This document shows, one piece after another, positions 1-10,939 of a DNA stretch of 64,000 nt; the first letter of the stretch is position 1; every line of letters starts with the position of its first letter. Source of the DNA: Sepiola atlantica (taxonomy: Eukaryota; Mollusca; Cephalopoda; Sepiida; Sepiolidae). The notes under the pieces were generated by a model. The model saw nothing but the letters and a program-made list of their open reading frames with translations, searched no databases and was not told the DNA's origin. The position numbers were made by a program, and so were the translations under genes. The DNA lies in assembly GCA_963556195.1 (NCBI GenBank), contig OY744546.1, positions 71,772,204 to 71,836,203 of the forward strand, given 5' to 3'.

Positions 1-389
1 AAGAAATAAAGAAATGAAGAAAGAAGTAAGAAAGAAATAAAGACAGAAAGAAAGAAGGAAGGAAGGAAGGCCCCCCCTTTCTTTCTTTCTTTCTTTCTTA
101 AAAGAAAGAAAGGAAATACAAACAAGATTTTAAAATAAAGAGAATAAACATAAAGACGAAGAATATGAATAAATTACATGTGAACGAAAGAGAGGAAGGA
201 AAGAAAGAAAGAAATGAATCAAACAAGATTAAAAACAAAAATAGGGATTAACTATCAAGACGAAGAAAAAGATAAATTACATGTGAAAGAAGAAAGGGGG
301 ATAACAGGGGTAAAAGGAAAGAAAGGAGGAAAGAAAGAAGAAAGAACTAGAGTAAATTAATGAGAAAAAATACTGGCTAAAGATTATTT

Positions 390-436
<47 letters not shown>

Positions 437-700
437 AAAAAGAAAAATGGTAGATATAGGGTTGAAGATATGTAGATATAAAGAGAGAAAGCAAAAAAGA
501 GATAAATATAGATACATCAACAGAAAAAAAGAAAAAGAGAGAGAGAGAAAAGGAGAGAGAGAGAATAAAGAGAAAGGTCAAAACATGATTAAGAACAAAT
601 ATATAGATTAACCCCTTGAAAAAAACAAAGAACTTAAATGGGAAAAAAGAAAGAAAGAAACAAGAAGTAGGGCAGATTCAAAGAAAGGGAAGCTAAAGAT
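1..700. repeat. Purine-rich low-complexity tract with (GAAA)n
   Basis: The top strand is almost entirely A and G, built from GAAA, GAAG and GAGA motifs, with a clean (GAAA)n run at about 391-436. Near 50-105 a (GAAG)n block flips through a C run into (CTTT)n, so the strand can fold on itself. The lysine/glutamate-like and FLSFFLS-like frames here come from the repeat and are not genes. Confidence 0.85.
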
Positions 701-730
701 TATTTAGATAGATAGATATGAGCGTACTAG

Positions 731-808
<78 letters not shown>
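701..808. repeat. (GATA)n microsatellite
   Basis: A nearly uninterrupted GATA/TAGA tetranucleotide run, broken once near 717-733 by a short unrelated stretch. Confidence 0.95.
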
Positions 809-809
<1 letters not shown>

Positions 810-1935
810 GCAGACTGACTAGCCTCCGTCTAGACATGGGCTATGTCCCTGGCCCCTTAAGCAAAAGTCATTTTTGTAATATTAGTAAAACAAAACTTAT
901 TTATTCCAATGAGAAAGGTTATGTAATATTCCATAATGTTCAACAAAAAGAAATATTTGAGTATTTCAGTTTTTTTTTATTATTGAAATTGTTTATAACT
1001 GAACAGGACAATGTTTTAAAGCAAATAAAATAGATTGTGTTAAGTTTGGGGGACTGGGCTCTCTTCACTATAATTTTAAATAGTGCTAACGCCCTTCCCG
1101 ATTAAAAAAAACACTTATCAGTAATGCCTCTGCATGGCCACATTACTATTACTACTACTAAAAGTAAGAAAAAGAAGACGGCGAAGAAGGGCAGCATTAA
1201 GAATATGAATAGCAATAATGAAATTATAAACTAAAAAATGTAACTGTTAAAAAATAATCGAAAAGCTTTCTGAAACAGATTATAAATTCTTAGCGGACAT
1301 TTGTTATTTTTCAGGAAGGCGAATGTGAAGCATTTGGAAATAAGCGTAATCTGCTATTCTCGAATAAAATCCGAGTTCTAAATAAGTACTCTGAATTAGC
1401 TTAATTTCTCTGGATTTGCCCTGGTAATGTTGCTGTTTTCATGTTACATCAACCGTATGATGTTAAAAATGCGAAATGAACGGAAAAAGAAAGAAGTAAA
1501 TATGTATAAGTATTAATAATGAAGTGAGTATGTTAGTATTCTAGAATGTGGACGAAATAGGCAGCCATTATTCTAATCGAAAATGTCTAGTCGGTAACAA
1601 AGAAAAAAAGTAGCGTGAAAAATGAAACACAAACGGTGTTCATTGCATTATTATGACATAAACAATTTGTCCTCGGTGATACTGGTGACAGGAAGAGTAA
1701 ATATTATGATGCAAATGAAAATAGACACAATTTTCTCTTTTGAAGTCTTAGTTGGGTGAAACAGCTTACTCGAAGAAATGTAAAAAATTTTGAATGAAAG
1801 GAAATAAACGCATATTTTCTGAAAACATGCATGAACACTTGGCCTAGATTGCTGGCGGAAGAGATTAGCATATGAACCTTTTGATTCTAAACCTGTAATA
1901 ACAAAAGCGACAGAGGAAAATCAACTTTACCTTAT
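809..1935. other. AT-rich stretch without recognised feature
   Basis: I find no coding exon, RNA gene or recognisable mobile element. A 65-codon frame at 836-1033 has no motif and ends in AT-rich sequence. Short (ACT)n and poly-A runs near 1100-1170 suggest a decayed retroelement tail, but nothing firmer. Confidence 0.4.
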
Positions 1936-2132
1936 TATATAGATATATATATGTGTGTAGTGTGTGTATGATTGACGGTTTAAATAATTTTCAAATCATG
2001 TTACAAATAGAAAGTAGACACAAAGTCTAACGTTGTTTACAACTGTTTCAAGACAGTGTTTATTATAAATTACATAATAAAAAGTTTTTTAAAATATATC
2101 GAACCTCGTCAGAACAGAATTTTCGTAAGTAC

Positions 2133-2186
<54 letters not shown>

Positions 2187-2187
2187 T

Positions 2188-2224
<37 letters not shown>
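1936..2224. repeat. (AT)n, (CT)n and (AT)n microsatellites
   Basis: A short (AT)n/(GT)n at 1936-1968 is followed, after AT-rich DNA, by a (CT)n tract at about 2143-2204 that passes directly into (AT)n to 2224. Serine/leucine-repeat frames here are artefacts. Confidence 0.9.
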
Positions 2225-2342
2225 CCCATTCTCTCTTCTGCTCTCATCACACTTGTTCTATGCATCTCTCTCTCACACACACACTATATCTACCCCTTCT
2301 TAATATCCCCCTACCCCGTCTCTCTCCCTCTTTCTATCTTTG

Positions 2343-2344
2343 TA

Positions 2345-2410
<66 letters not shown>
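2343..2410. repeat. (GTCT)n microsatellite
   Basis: About sixteen consecutive GTCT units. It produces the VCLSVCLS pattern in three frames, which is a translation artefact. Confidence 0.95.
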
Positions 2411-2412
<2 letters not shown>

Positions 2413-2769
2413 CCATCCTCATCAGGAGACAAACAGTAATCGTAAATTCGACTTCAGACACGAATAACTCCGAAATAATTCGAACCTCGCTGAACGGAAT
2501 ATTCGTTCGCGGTGTAATTCTATCCTTGCTAGCCTAAAACTTCCAGCCCTGGGGTCAATGTGCAAAGAGGCAATTACTGAGGACAAGGTTGGGGAGTAGA
2601 GGAGGAGGTTACCAGTAAGGGGATGTACGGAACGAGGGAGAAGGATAATGTAGGTTGGTGAAAAAGAAATTCTGAGAGAGGAAAGGAAAGTTTGAGATGA
2701 CGATAAGAATGAGTAAATGAGTTGAGGGAAAGGAGAAAGAGAAATGACCCGCCGATAAAATCCGTTCTC

Positions 2770-2925
2770 ACTTTCTTTTTCTCATCCACTCTTTCTTCTT
2801 CTTCTTCTTCTTCTTCTTCTTCTTCTTCTTCTTCTTCTTCTTCTTCTTCTATTGCTTCTATTGCTTCTTTTCCCCCTTCCTTCTTTCTTTCTCTTATTAA
2901 TCTTTTTTCTTGTTTTTCTATTTCT

Positions 2926-3002
<77 letters not shown>

Positions 3003-3131
3003 CTTACACTCACGCACATATTTCTCTCTCTTTTCTCATTTCTATATCTCTCTTTTTATCTCTACTTTCCCTGTAACCGTTATTCTCTCTTTCTTTCTGT
3101 CTATCTGTATCACTGTCTCTCCTCATTTCCT

Positions 3132-3194
<63 letters not shown>

Positions 3195-3580
3195 CTATAT
3201 TTTGTGGTAATTTTAAACCCATGATGTATCTGCCTCCCTCTCATTTCTAATTTCATTTCGCTCTTTCTCCAACTTTCTGCCTATCTTTCTCTATTAACAC
3301 ACTCTGTCTGCCTGTCTCTCTCTCACACTCTCTCTCTCACACTCTTTCTCTTTCTCTCTCTTTCCTTCTTTTTGAAATATTTATACTCTTCATCCTAACC
3401 TCCCTTTGACCCGCTCTTTTCCTACCTTTCTTTACTTTATATTTTTATCCATTTCTTCTCTAAATCTCTCCTCTTCTCTTGTCCGCATCTGTCGATCTTT
3501 CTGTTCATCCCTTGCTAACTCTCCTCCACATCTTCCTTCCATCTCTTTTCTTATGCCCCCTCCTCCACTCTCAATCCTGA
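2770..3580. repeat. Long pyrimidine-rich tract with (TTC)n and (CT)n
   Basis: This is a C/T-only region of roughly 800 bp. Pure sub-tracts are (TTC)n at 2792-2850, (CT)n at 2930-2982 passing into (CTAT)n to 3003, and (CT)n at 3136-3188. The strand asymmetry makes triplex-forming (H-DNA) structure plausible. No gene is supported. Confidence 0.9.
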
Positions 3581-3905
3581 TCTATTTTCCAAAGATTTGT
3601 TACAAAACTTGGAGAGTGAGTTATTTGTACAAGTTCAATTTTCTCTAACCTATCGGCTCGTGAGTCAAGCGGTTAAAGACGATACAAGATAGAAAATAAT
3701 GTGTTTGAAAGGAAAAGTTTGAGTGACACCTTAAAGTTGTGAGGTGACCCCAGACGGAAGTCTATAAACCACGTGATTTTCTGGTGGTGAATTTTCTTTT
3801 TCTCTTTTTGACTGGCGAGATTTCAAGCAGAGAAGAATGTCTGGGCTGCTATCTCCGATAGGGGAGGGTGGTCAATGCACACAATGCAACTAGATGCAGC
3901 GAAAC

Positions 3906-3923
3906 AAGCTATCCGTCTATCTA

Positions 3924-4005
<82 letters not shown>
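3906..4005. repeat. Compound (CTAT)n(GTCT)n(CT)n(CA)n microsatellite
   Basis: Four simple motifs follow one another without spacer: CTAT, then GTCT, then CT, then CA, ending in a short CG-rich run. Confidence 0.95.
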
Positions 4006-4019
4006 GCGCGTGCAAGTTT

Positions 4020-5686
4020 AGGGTAACTTGTCGCTCTTATGTTTTCTGTGACTGCCTCTCTTTTTAAATGAACTTTTTTTTAAATCAACATCGGTCTCCG
4101 AGTTGTTTTGTAGCCGTCATCAAGAAAAAACCTGGGTTCCCGACAACGACACGGTGTATAATAGTTTATACATCAATCGGTAAGTCAAAATATAGCACCA
4201 CGTTAGGTGGTCCCTTGTTCGGAACCACATTCGAATCCTGTACAAGTCTCATTTTTTTCACTTTGGATTAAATCAATCCTTCATTTAATACCACACACGC
4301 AAACATAAGCGTCAAAAGAAATGCATATTATAAATAAAGTAATGTGAATTTTTCCCCTATTTGATTGACCGGTATCGCTTAATAAACAAAAACTGCATAT
4401 AAAAATATGTTTCGTATACGACTTATGCCAATTATTGGTACGTATTTAAAAAAAACAATAGCTTCGTTTGAATTCACTGATTTGAATGTTTTATCCGTTC
4501 AGCCGTTTTTTTTTTATTGCTAATTTCAGCGCGGTCGTATAGGTGACCTCCAGAGCATTAAGTCCTCATCGTTCGACCCAAAACACCCTAAAAATACGGT
4601 AGTACTCTAATTAGGGTTACTTTTTCGTATTACACCATGCCTTTGGTTAGTTCATATTAATTTACGGCGACTAGCGATTGAGCGGCTAATAAAACAATAA
4701 TAATAAAAACTTCCGTTGTCTGATTAAAAATTATACAATAAACCTATAATTTTTCTTTTTGATGTAATTATTACAATATGCATAGCAAAACGGACTCTAC
4801 ATTTTTTGTTTTAAACTAAAACTTACTAAACAGTATGCACATTTTTTTTTCATTTTCATTAGGCATACATGAATGATTCGGTTTTCAGTATAATTACTGA
4901 CGCGTTTGTAGTTTAGAAGAAATGTGTAGAGGAATGCTTTATAATCAAGTAATAATTTTACGAAAATAAACATACGGAAATATATACTATTTTTGTTTAC
5001 AACAAGTAATCAATTATTACATAATCACAAAAAGAGTTAAATGGCAAAGAAAAAAGTTTGTTTGTTTCTTTGTTTTTTATCGCTCGCTGCCCCGTGCGAT
5101 AGACTATTTCATAGAAATTGGAGCAAGTGTAGTACCGCATCACGTCGAGCTATCCGAGAGGTCATGGAAACCGGAATACGCAGACAAAAACACAAAACAA
5201 GCATCGCTCATACGTACAACGTTGTTTCGAGGACTTTCATTCTGAGTCATGATATAACGTGATCATTTAAAACGATCATGTAATACGATCATTTAACTGA
5301 TTTCTATTTATTTTTATTTATCTAATTTAGGTTTTACTTATTAATCAATTTTTTTTTTGCTCTTCTAATTATGCGTTGATATTCTTACAAATATTACTTA
5401 GAAAGGTTATTTGATTTACAAATACATTTAATCCTAGGTACTTTTTTGGTACAGGTATTCAATAAATTTTCAGTACTTACGTCATAAATTCCGAGTGTCA
5501 TCGGAGACTTCCGAGACTGGCGAACGTTGATGTACTTCACAGAACAAACCGAGTGTATTATTAGGCTTTTTTGGGGAAGAAGTTATTTAACGAAATAAAT
5601 TGTTGATATTATATTGTATTTAAGTGTATTCTGTAATGTTGTTTCAGTAAGTCTACACTATACGAACAAACTGTAACAAACCCTAA
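4020..5686. other. AT-rich stretch without recognised gene
   Basis: No gene or complete element is visible. Weak tRNA-like pieces occur near 3659-3690 (a GCGGTTAA-type box A) and near 4205-4240 (an ATTCGAATCC-type box B), which may be SINE remnants, but they do not fold into one tRNA. The 73-codon frame at 5041-5262 has no family signature. Confidence 0.35.
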
Positions 5687-5711
5687 ATCTAACCCTAACC
5701 CTAACCCTAAA
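5687..5711. repeat. Interstitial telomere-like repeat
   Basis: About four CCCTAA units (C-rich strand on top), followed by degenerate variants to about 5750. The motif matches the TTAGGG telomere repeat used by most metazoans including molluscs. Confidence 0.8.
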
Positions 5712-5749
5712 CTTAGATGAACATATCCCTAAATTAACCCTAACCTAAT

Positions 5750-6488
5750 TCTTTTAGTAAAGGTAAATGAAAACGTATCTAACAAATTCCAACTGAAAAG
5801 TTACAAAAGTCATAAGAGTATCGTAATACGTAAATATCAGAACTTGCTCTTTGAAAAATAGTCGTCTGCCAGATAATAACGCTTTTTTTTATTTGTATAT
5901 TTCGGTAAAAGTCGGGAATTGATTCGACTTTCTCCGTCTGTAGTCGGAACTGCTTACGTTATGACTACGTCACGACTGAAAATCTCTGGATACCTATTCC
6001 TAAAAAAATACTTATCCTATTAAATAGTATCAGTGTTCGTGTATAGACACAGTTATTTAAAATTCATCACAACACCAAAATTCAAAATAATCTTCCTCGT
6101 CTCTACATACGTGTCTTTCTTTGAAAATGCTCTTTTTTTGTTATGAGATAATACGAATTTTAAATGTACATTATTTGTAATAATTTTTATTTAGAACACA
6201 TTAATTAACACCTATAAGACATCACTTAATAAGTCCCATGCCTGGTATATAGATGGAGTCACTAATTTAAAAGACCCATATAATTTTTATAGAATACAAA
6301 ATAATAGTTTAATTGAAGAAATGTGTAAGAGAATTATTATTAAAATAGTATGCGCGCTAATAACATAGTGGAAGATAAAACGAAAAAATTTGGCTAGTCT
6401 GAATCAGATATCGCTATGTCAGTAAGATTGGTCTTTGGATATGTCTTTCAGGATCCGACAGGACAACTTTATATTTTAGATGGGTGTG
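5750..6488. other. AT-rich stretch without recognised feature
   Basis: Nothing beyond AT-rich sequence is recognised. All frames are short. Confidence 0.4.
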
Positions 6489-6528
<40 letters not shown>

Positions 6529-6663
6529 GGGGCGGGGGTGTACAACTATAAAGTATACATGCTCTGAAGCTTGCAATATAACTACATTGAGCTTGCAATT
6601 TGAAACATTTTCGGATATTATAAGGAGTATATACTTAAATATATATTTTTTATAAGAACTAGC

Positions 6664-6729
<66 letters not shown>
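6489..6729. repeat. Two (AT)n tracts
   Basis: (AT)n runs at about 6489-6526 and 6668-6729 are separated by about 140 bp of ordinary AT-rich DNA. A G-rich patch follows the first. Confidence 0.95.
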
Positions 6730-6731
<2 letters not shown>

Positions 6732-7297
6732 CACATATATCAGGAAAAAGAGAGAGAAAGAGAAAGACATGTAGTTAGAGACACAGGAAGAGGTAAAACA
6801 AACTCAGCGATCTCTCTTGACAACTAAATAAAAATATTAAAAAACATTTGTTGTTATACGTTCATCCTTTCACATTTTTCTTCGAATTTATTTTTATTTG
6901 TCTTTATCCTCACACCGCTTCATATTTCGATGTTTTAGGGGTTATTTATTCTCTTGCCCGAAGCGTTTGCCCTCGGTTCTAACCCCACAGTTGTTCAACG
7001 ATCGAATTCTCGCGGCCATTTTACGTTTCCATAATACCCTTTTTGGCGGCCATTTTTTTCTTTTCTCTGTTATCGCCCATTCTGCCACTATTTTTTTTTT
7101 TAAATGAGTTGTGTTTATATTTTTTTCGTATGTATCATAATTCGGCATTATTATGGTTCCATAGACTCTGGAATCGGCGTGTTTCGTTTTTTAGCAGAGT
7201 TCGTATTTGCCAATTCTTTGTCCCAGATTATCTGGCCTCACTAAATTATGCTTGTTTACATGTATATCGTTGTTTTATTTAAATAAAAAATTATGTT

Positions 7298-7605
7298 GAC
7301 ACAGCGGTTCCCGTTAGATTACCGAAGTTAAGCGACGTTGAGCCCGGTATAGTATCAGACGGGTGATCGTTTGGGAATATCAGGCGCTGTATGTTAAAGG
7401 GTGAATGAGCTGTACACCTAGCTGTGGGCAAATAGCGTCGTCAACCCGCAGTGCCTAGCGTGGCGAATGACACAACCCCTCAATGATAGACACCAATAAG
7501 GGGTTCCTTTTCCAGGACTGATCAAAGATGACGACGACGATGATGATGATGATGATCATCATCATGATCATAATGATGACGATCATGATGATGATGATTA
7601 TTTTG
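7298..7605 (+). mobile_element. 5S rRNA-derived SINE with GAT tail
   Basis: Bases 7306-7398 read like 5S rRNA from about nucleotide 24 to its 3' end. They include a box A-like AAGTTAAGC, the GGGTGATCG segment equivalent to box C, and the closing TGGGAATA..GGCGCTGTATG. It is followed not by a T-run terminator but by about 110 bp of unrelated body and a (GAT)n-type tail at 7526-7605. A 5S head joined to a foreign body and simple-repeat tail is the SINE3 architecture known from fish. The first 20 or so bases of 5S are missing or diverged, so it is a truncated or old copy, not a working 5S gene. Confidence 0.72.
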
Positions 7606-7734
7606 GCTGATTTTTTTTTTTTTTACTTGTGTCTTTTTTTTAAGAAACAGAGAGCATGTTAGGAGTTTCTTTCTGCTGGTTGTCTGCGGATTTTTTTTTT
7701 TAATTTATTTTATTTTAATTTAATTTATCCCAAA

Positions 7735-7990
7735 CAAGGCGATTTAAGGGCGATAACGTAAGTGGCGAGTTGGGCATCAAGATGTTTGTTCACATTACAT
7801 TTAAATGTATGCATGTTCGTACGATTAAGCGAGTAAGGGTGGATTCCAAAGGCAAGCGATATAGGGAGAGAAGCCAATAGATTAGAAAGTTTTCCAGCAT
7901 CTAGGGACCTCTACAGTGAAGGGGAGGGATTTTGCTTTTAATCAGGTGGGTCGGGGGTATTTTCGTTAAGGGTAAACTGAAAAAGATAAC
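7735..7990 (-). mobile_element. LINE 3' end fragment
   Basis: On the minus strand one frame reads FKCNVNKHLDAQLA near 7770-7810, preceded by an FGIHPYSLNR-like stretch. This is the extreme C-terminus of a chicken-repeat/jockey-like LINE reverse transcriptase, seen again at 27340, 43930 and 58625 in this window. Only the last 80 or so codons remain and they are frameshifted. It is a dead 5'-truncated copy. Confidence 0.6.
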
Positions 7991-8057
7991 CTTTATCCTC
8001 GAGTGGCTGTACTAAATGTTAGGGGTTCCTTTCTGATCACTTGTTTTCTGCGGATTG

Positions 8058-8066
8058 TTATATATA

Positions 8067-8134
<68 letters not shown>
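8058..8134. repeat. (AT)n microsatellite
   Basis: Long (AT)n with one interruption near 8072. Confidence 0.95.
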
Positions 8135-8137
<3 letters not shown>

Positions 8138-8185
8138 TGTTTCAAGGTTCATATTTTTTTTAAAAAAAGCATCCATTGTTAAATT

Positions 8186-8279
8186 TAAGAAGGAATAGGT
8201 AAAATAAATACCTTTTGAAAAAAAAAAAATTGATACCGCATCTTAATGCTTCAAAAGGTATTTATTTTACCTATTCCTT

Positions 8280-8283
<4 letters not shown>
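8186..8283. repeat. Perfect 34-bp inverted repeat (hairpin)
   Basis: The arm at 8186-8219 is the exact reverse complement of the arm at 8250-8283, with a 30-base A-rich spacer. The right arm runs straight into an (AT)n tract. The lack of mismatches implies a recent origin or gene-conversion upkeep. Confidence 0.9.

Positions 8284-8339
<56 letters not shown>
8282..8339. repeat. (AT)n microsatellite
   Basis: Pure (AT)n abutting the hairpin arm on its left and a noncoding repeat unit on its right. The YIYIY frame across it is an artefact. Confidence 0.95.
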
Positions 8340-8342
<3 letters not shown>

Positions 8343-8414
8343 GTTCAAAGAGAAGCAAATTTATGGCATCTTCATTTATATCCGTTCCAAGAATTCAACA
8401 TCAACAACTCTTTA

Positions 8415-8473
8415 GTGTACGATCGTTTCAGAGACGAAATAAACTCTTATTTTTACCAAGTCTTCGTCAGCAC
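8415..8473 (-). ncRNA. Hammerhead-ribozyme-like motif (candidate B)
   Basis: Read on the minus strand, core CUGACGA lies at 8470-8464 and GAAA at 8429-8426. A self-complementary stem III (ACGAUCGU, 8426-8419) ends in a GUA-type cleavage triplet with A17 at 8418. Stem I is short, GUG (8473-8471) against CAC (8417-8415). Stem II starts AGA/UCU, has an internal loop, then an AAAUAA/UUAUUU helix. The order stem I, core, stem II, GAAA, stem III, GUH, stem I is that of a type I hammerhead. Stem I is weak, so activity is uncertain. Confidence 0.5.
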
Positions 8474-8759
8474 AGAGTATAAACACCAAACTTCGAAGTC
8501 AAAATGCAACAAAAATTACAGTATAGTACACCCTCAATTACACAACAATTCGAGAAGAGGTGGAGGGTAGGGACATGATGATCTAAATCCTCTTCGGAAG
8601 AGTATCCATGACAATTAGACCAAACATTTAAAGGGACGCAATAGGAGAAAAAAGAATATCAAAAGTACTAAAGAAAATGGAAACACCAATGAATTCGGTT
8701 CTCTAGATATATTTACACGAGAAGAATATTCGTCCTAGGACGGGTAAAATTAATTCCCC

Positions 8760-9240
8760 AAAAAGAACAGTTTTGCACCAATTTCGTGTCAAGTTACCTT
8801 ATTCTAATTTTGATCAAAATCCTTTACATGAGTTTGATTCCATAAAATGTCTGAAATTTAAGGCTTAAGCACGAGAAAGAAATTAAAATCGATGGAATCT
8901 TTCTTATTTTGTGTCTAATGACTATGGATCAAATTCAATGCAAATCTGAAATATTTGAATGCTGAAATAAAACTTTAAAATACTTCAAAGAAACAGAAGT
9001 TTGTTGTGTTTAATATCTATTGTTACAATTTAACAAAAATCCAATATCTGAATTTTCATGAACGGCTTCCAGTCCTTTTTTATCCCCTTTGCATAACATT
9101 TAATAAACTAAACTAAATATTGTCCATATTGTGACTGCTTGCGCCTAGCATCTGGGGTTCAAAATTCATAATGATCGGCTAAATAGTTACGGGGTGAATC
9201 TTCTACATACAAATGAATAATATATACACTGAGCTAACTA
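8760..9240 (+). repeat. Dispersed noncoding repeat, copy 1
   Basis: This stretch aligns by eye with 22640-23145 and 51720-52030 in the same orientation. The best conserved block (GGATCAAATTCAATGCAAAT, then CTGAAATATTTGAAT) is at about 8927-8962. No open frame is shared by the copies. The copy is bracketed by two hammerhead-like motifs (8415-8473 minus, 9275-9318 plus), suggesting it is the body of a ribozyme-carrying retroelement such as a Penelope-like element or retrozyme. The family is unidentified. Confidence 0.6.
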
Positions 9241-9274
9241 TATATACATATATATATTCCTTATCTTCTTTGGT

Positions 9275-9318
9275 CTGAAGAGGTTGACTCTCTGTGAAGA
9301 GTACAACCGAAACATGTA
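9275..9318 (+). ncRNA. Hammerhead-like core (candidate C)
   Basis: CUGAAGA (9275-9281) fits the hammerhead CUGANGA core. A 10-bp stem II follows (9282-9291 with 9298-9308, one bulged A), then GAAA (9309-9312). A self-complementary ACAUGU and A17 at 9318 give a GUA triplet. I could not find a convincing stem I, so it is probably decayed. A related GAAACATGTATGCA stretch occurs at 45116-45129. Confidence 0.42.
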
Positions 9319-9451
9319 TGCACATATGTAACCAATAATGGTTGTATAAATAAAAATTTATACTAAAATACAGCTCTACTTGTTATTGAGCACTTTTTAT
9401 AAACATTGGAATTTCAACGGATTTACATCTACAGAAACTAATACAATACGT

Positions 9452-9457
<6 letters not shown>

Positions 9458-9524
<67 letters not shown>

Positions 9525-9547
9525 GTATATATATATATATATATATA
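9458..9547. repeat. (AT)n microsatellite
   Basis: About 90 bp of (AT)n with two G interruptions near 9515-9525. Confidence 0.95.
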
Positions 9548-9609
9548 CATGTGTGTGCACGTATATACATATAAATATATGTGTGTGTGTGTTCAATTTG
9601 CATTTTTGT

Positions 9610-9770
9610 GATGAAAACAATGACGATGATGATTCTGATGATGCCGATGATAGGTTTGACTATTTATCTGATATTATGAAAAGAGGCCGCCTGAAGTCAT
9701 GGAAAGCTTCACGTAAAAGCTGACCCCTTAAGCAACCGGGCCACTTCCTAAGGGAATCAATAAAAAATAT
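9610..9770 (+). mobile_element. Possible LINE 3' terminus
   Basis: An AAAGCTGACCCCttaagcaa stretch near 9715-9735 resembles AAAGCTGACCCCgtaacaag at 34282-34301, where a LINE ends. An aspartate-rich frame ahead of it arises from GAT repeats. The call rests on about 15 matching bases. Confidence 0.25.
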
Positions 9771-10081
9771 ATATAAAGGGGACACCGGTGTATCTAAATA
9801 AGATAGTTTTTTGTTTGCCTTCCTTTTATTGTTTTTCTTTTTGTTTGTTTTTTGTTTGTTTCCGTTTTTGTAAATACAACCAAGAATACATTTTTAAATG
9901 AGAAATAAAAAACATCTAATATGTATAAGTGAAAAATAAGAAATAAAAAAACGGAGGAATGAATATTTATTTATTCATTCCTTCGTGGCGATCTTTAAAA
10001 AAAACTGTGTGAAAAGTATAGAATTCCATTCCAAAAGTTTATTTTTATTTTTATCATTTTTTTCTAATATTCCTTTCTTTA

Positions 10082-10600
10082 ACAGTAAGTTCAGGTTCTG
10101 TTCAAAATCTCACCTGAACGCTTCTAATGGAGCCTTCAGGTGAGATCAAACACTGCCTACAAAAAATAGCCCTAGTCGTCAGCGCCTTTATCTTAACAAC
10201 AACGAAACCAAATAAAAAGTTTGATGTAAGATTGGGATCATTATGTCGCGCTAAAAGCAGAGCATTGTCCGTTATCTAGCCACGTTCGATCCTAAATCTA
10301 GTGGGGGATGCTTTCTTCTGTTCCTTACAGCCCCCTTCCTACACAAAGAATGTTGCAAATCCCTCTCCACTCTATCGTTATTTTAATGGAAGGTTCTTGG
10401 CTAAGCTCCCATCTCTGGTTCCTTCTTCTAAGACATTCACAGCAAGAACTCTTTTTCTACCACAACAAAAGACTTTTTTCCTCCGTGTGTTCAGAGTCTA
10501 GCGGAATTTCCACAGACTAAATTCTTCGCAAGGACTTTTCATTTCTATAGATTTTCAAATATTTCGAAATCTCTAGATTCTCAAAACCTACAGATCTCGA
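10082..10600 (+). mobile_element. LINE C-terminal fragment, copy 1
   Basis: Frames around 10301-10500 contain FCSLQPPSYTKNVANPSPLY, then YFNGRFLAKLPSLVP and a TARTLF segment. This is the stretch near the end of jockey/CR1-type reverse transcriptases that normally reads SLxPLxHRRxVAxLxLxYRYFNG. The ending (QKTFFLRVFRV) is truncated. A second copy lies about 850 bp downstream in the same orientation, starting with the same GGTGAGATCAAACACTGCC block (10139 and 10997). Both are frameshifted pseudo-copies. Confidence 0.6.
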
Positions 10601-10939
10601 AACAACGGTATACAATAATAGACGTGTCACTACACACAGAAAGCGTCGTTAAGAGATATAGTTGAAAATTTGAGAAACCAGTCAACAGACGCGTGAATTT
10701 ATATCAATAAATGTAATCTATTAATCTTTTTTTAAATATATTTTTAAATCCGAATTTTCGGTTTAACAAACTTTAATCATGCCAGACAGTATATATATTT
10801 TTTTCTTTTTTTTTCATGGTGAAAGTCAACAGCAACGCCGAAGACTGACGATTCTCTCCGATGTTATTGGAGTGTTTTTATATATGTCCGGTGCAAGCGT
10901 CTGTTGACTGGTTTTCTCGAATTTTAAAATATAATAGTA

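Noticed and set aside
7306..7398. Functional 5S rRNA gene
   Set aside because: The first 20 or so bases are not recognisable, many substitutions occur, and the expected T-run terminator is replaced by a SINE body.
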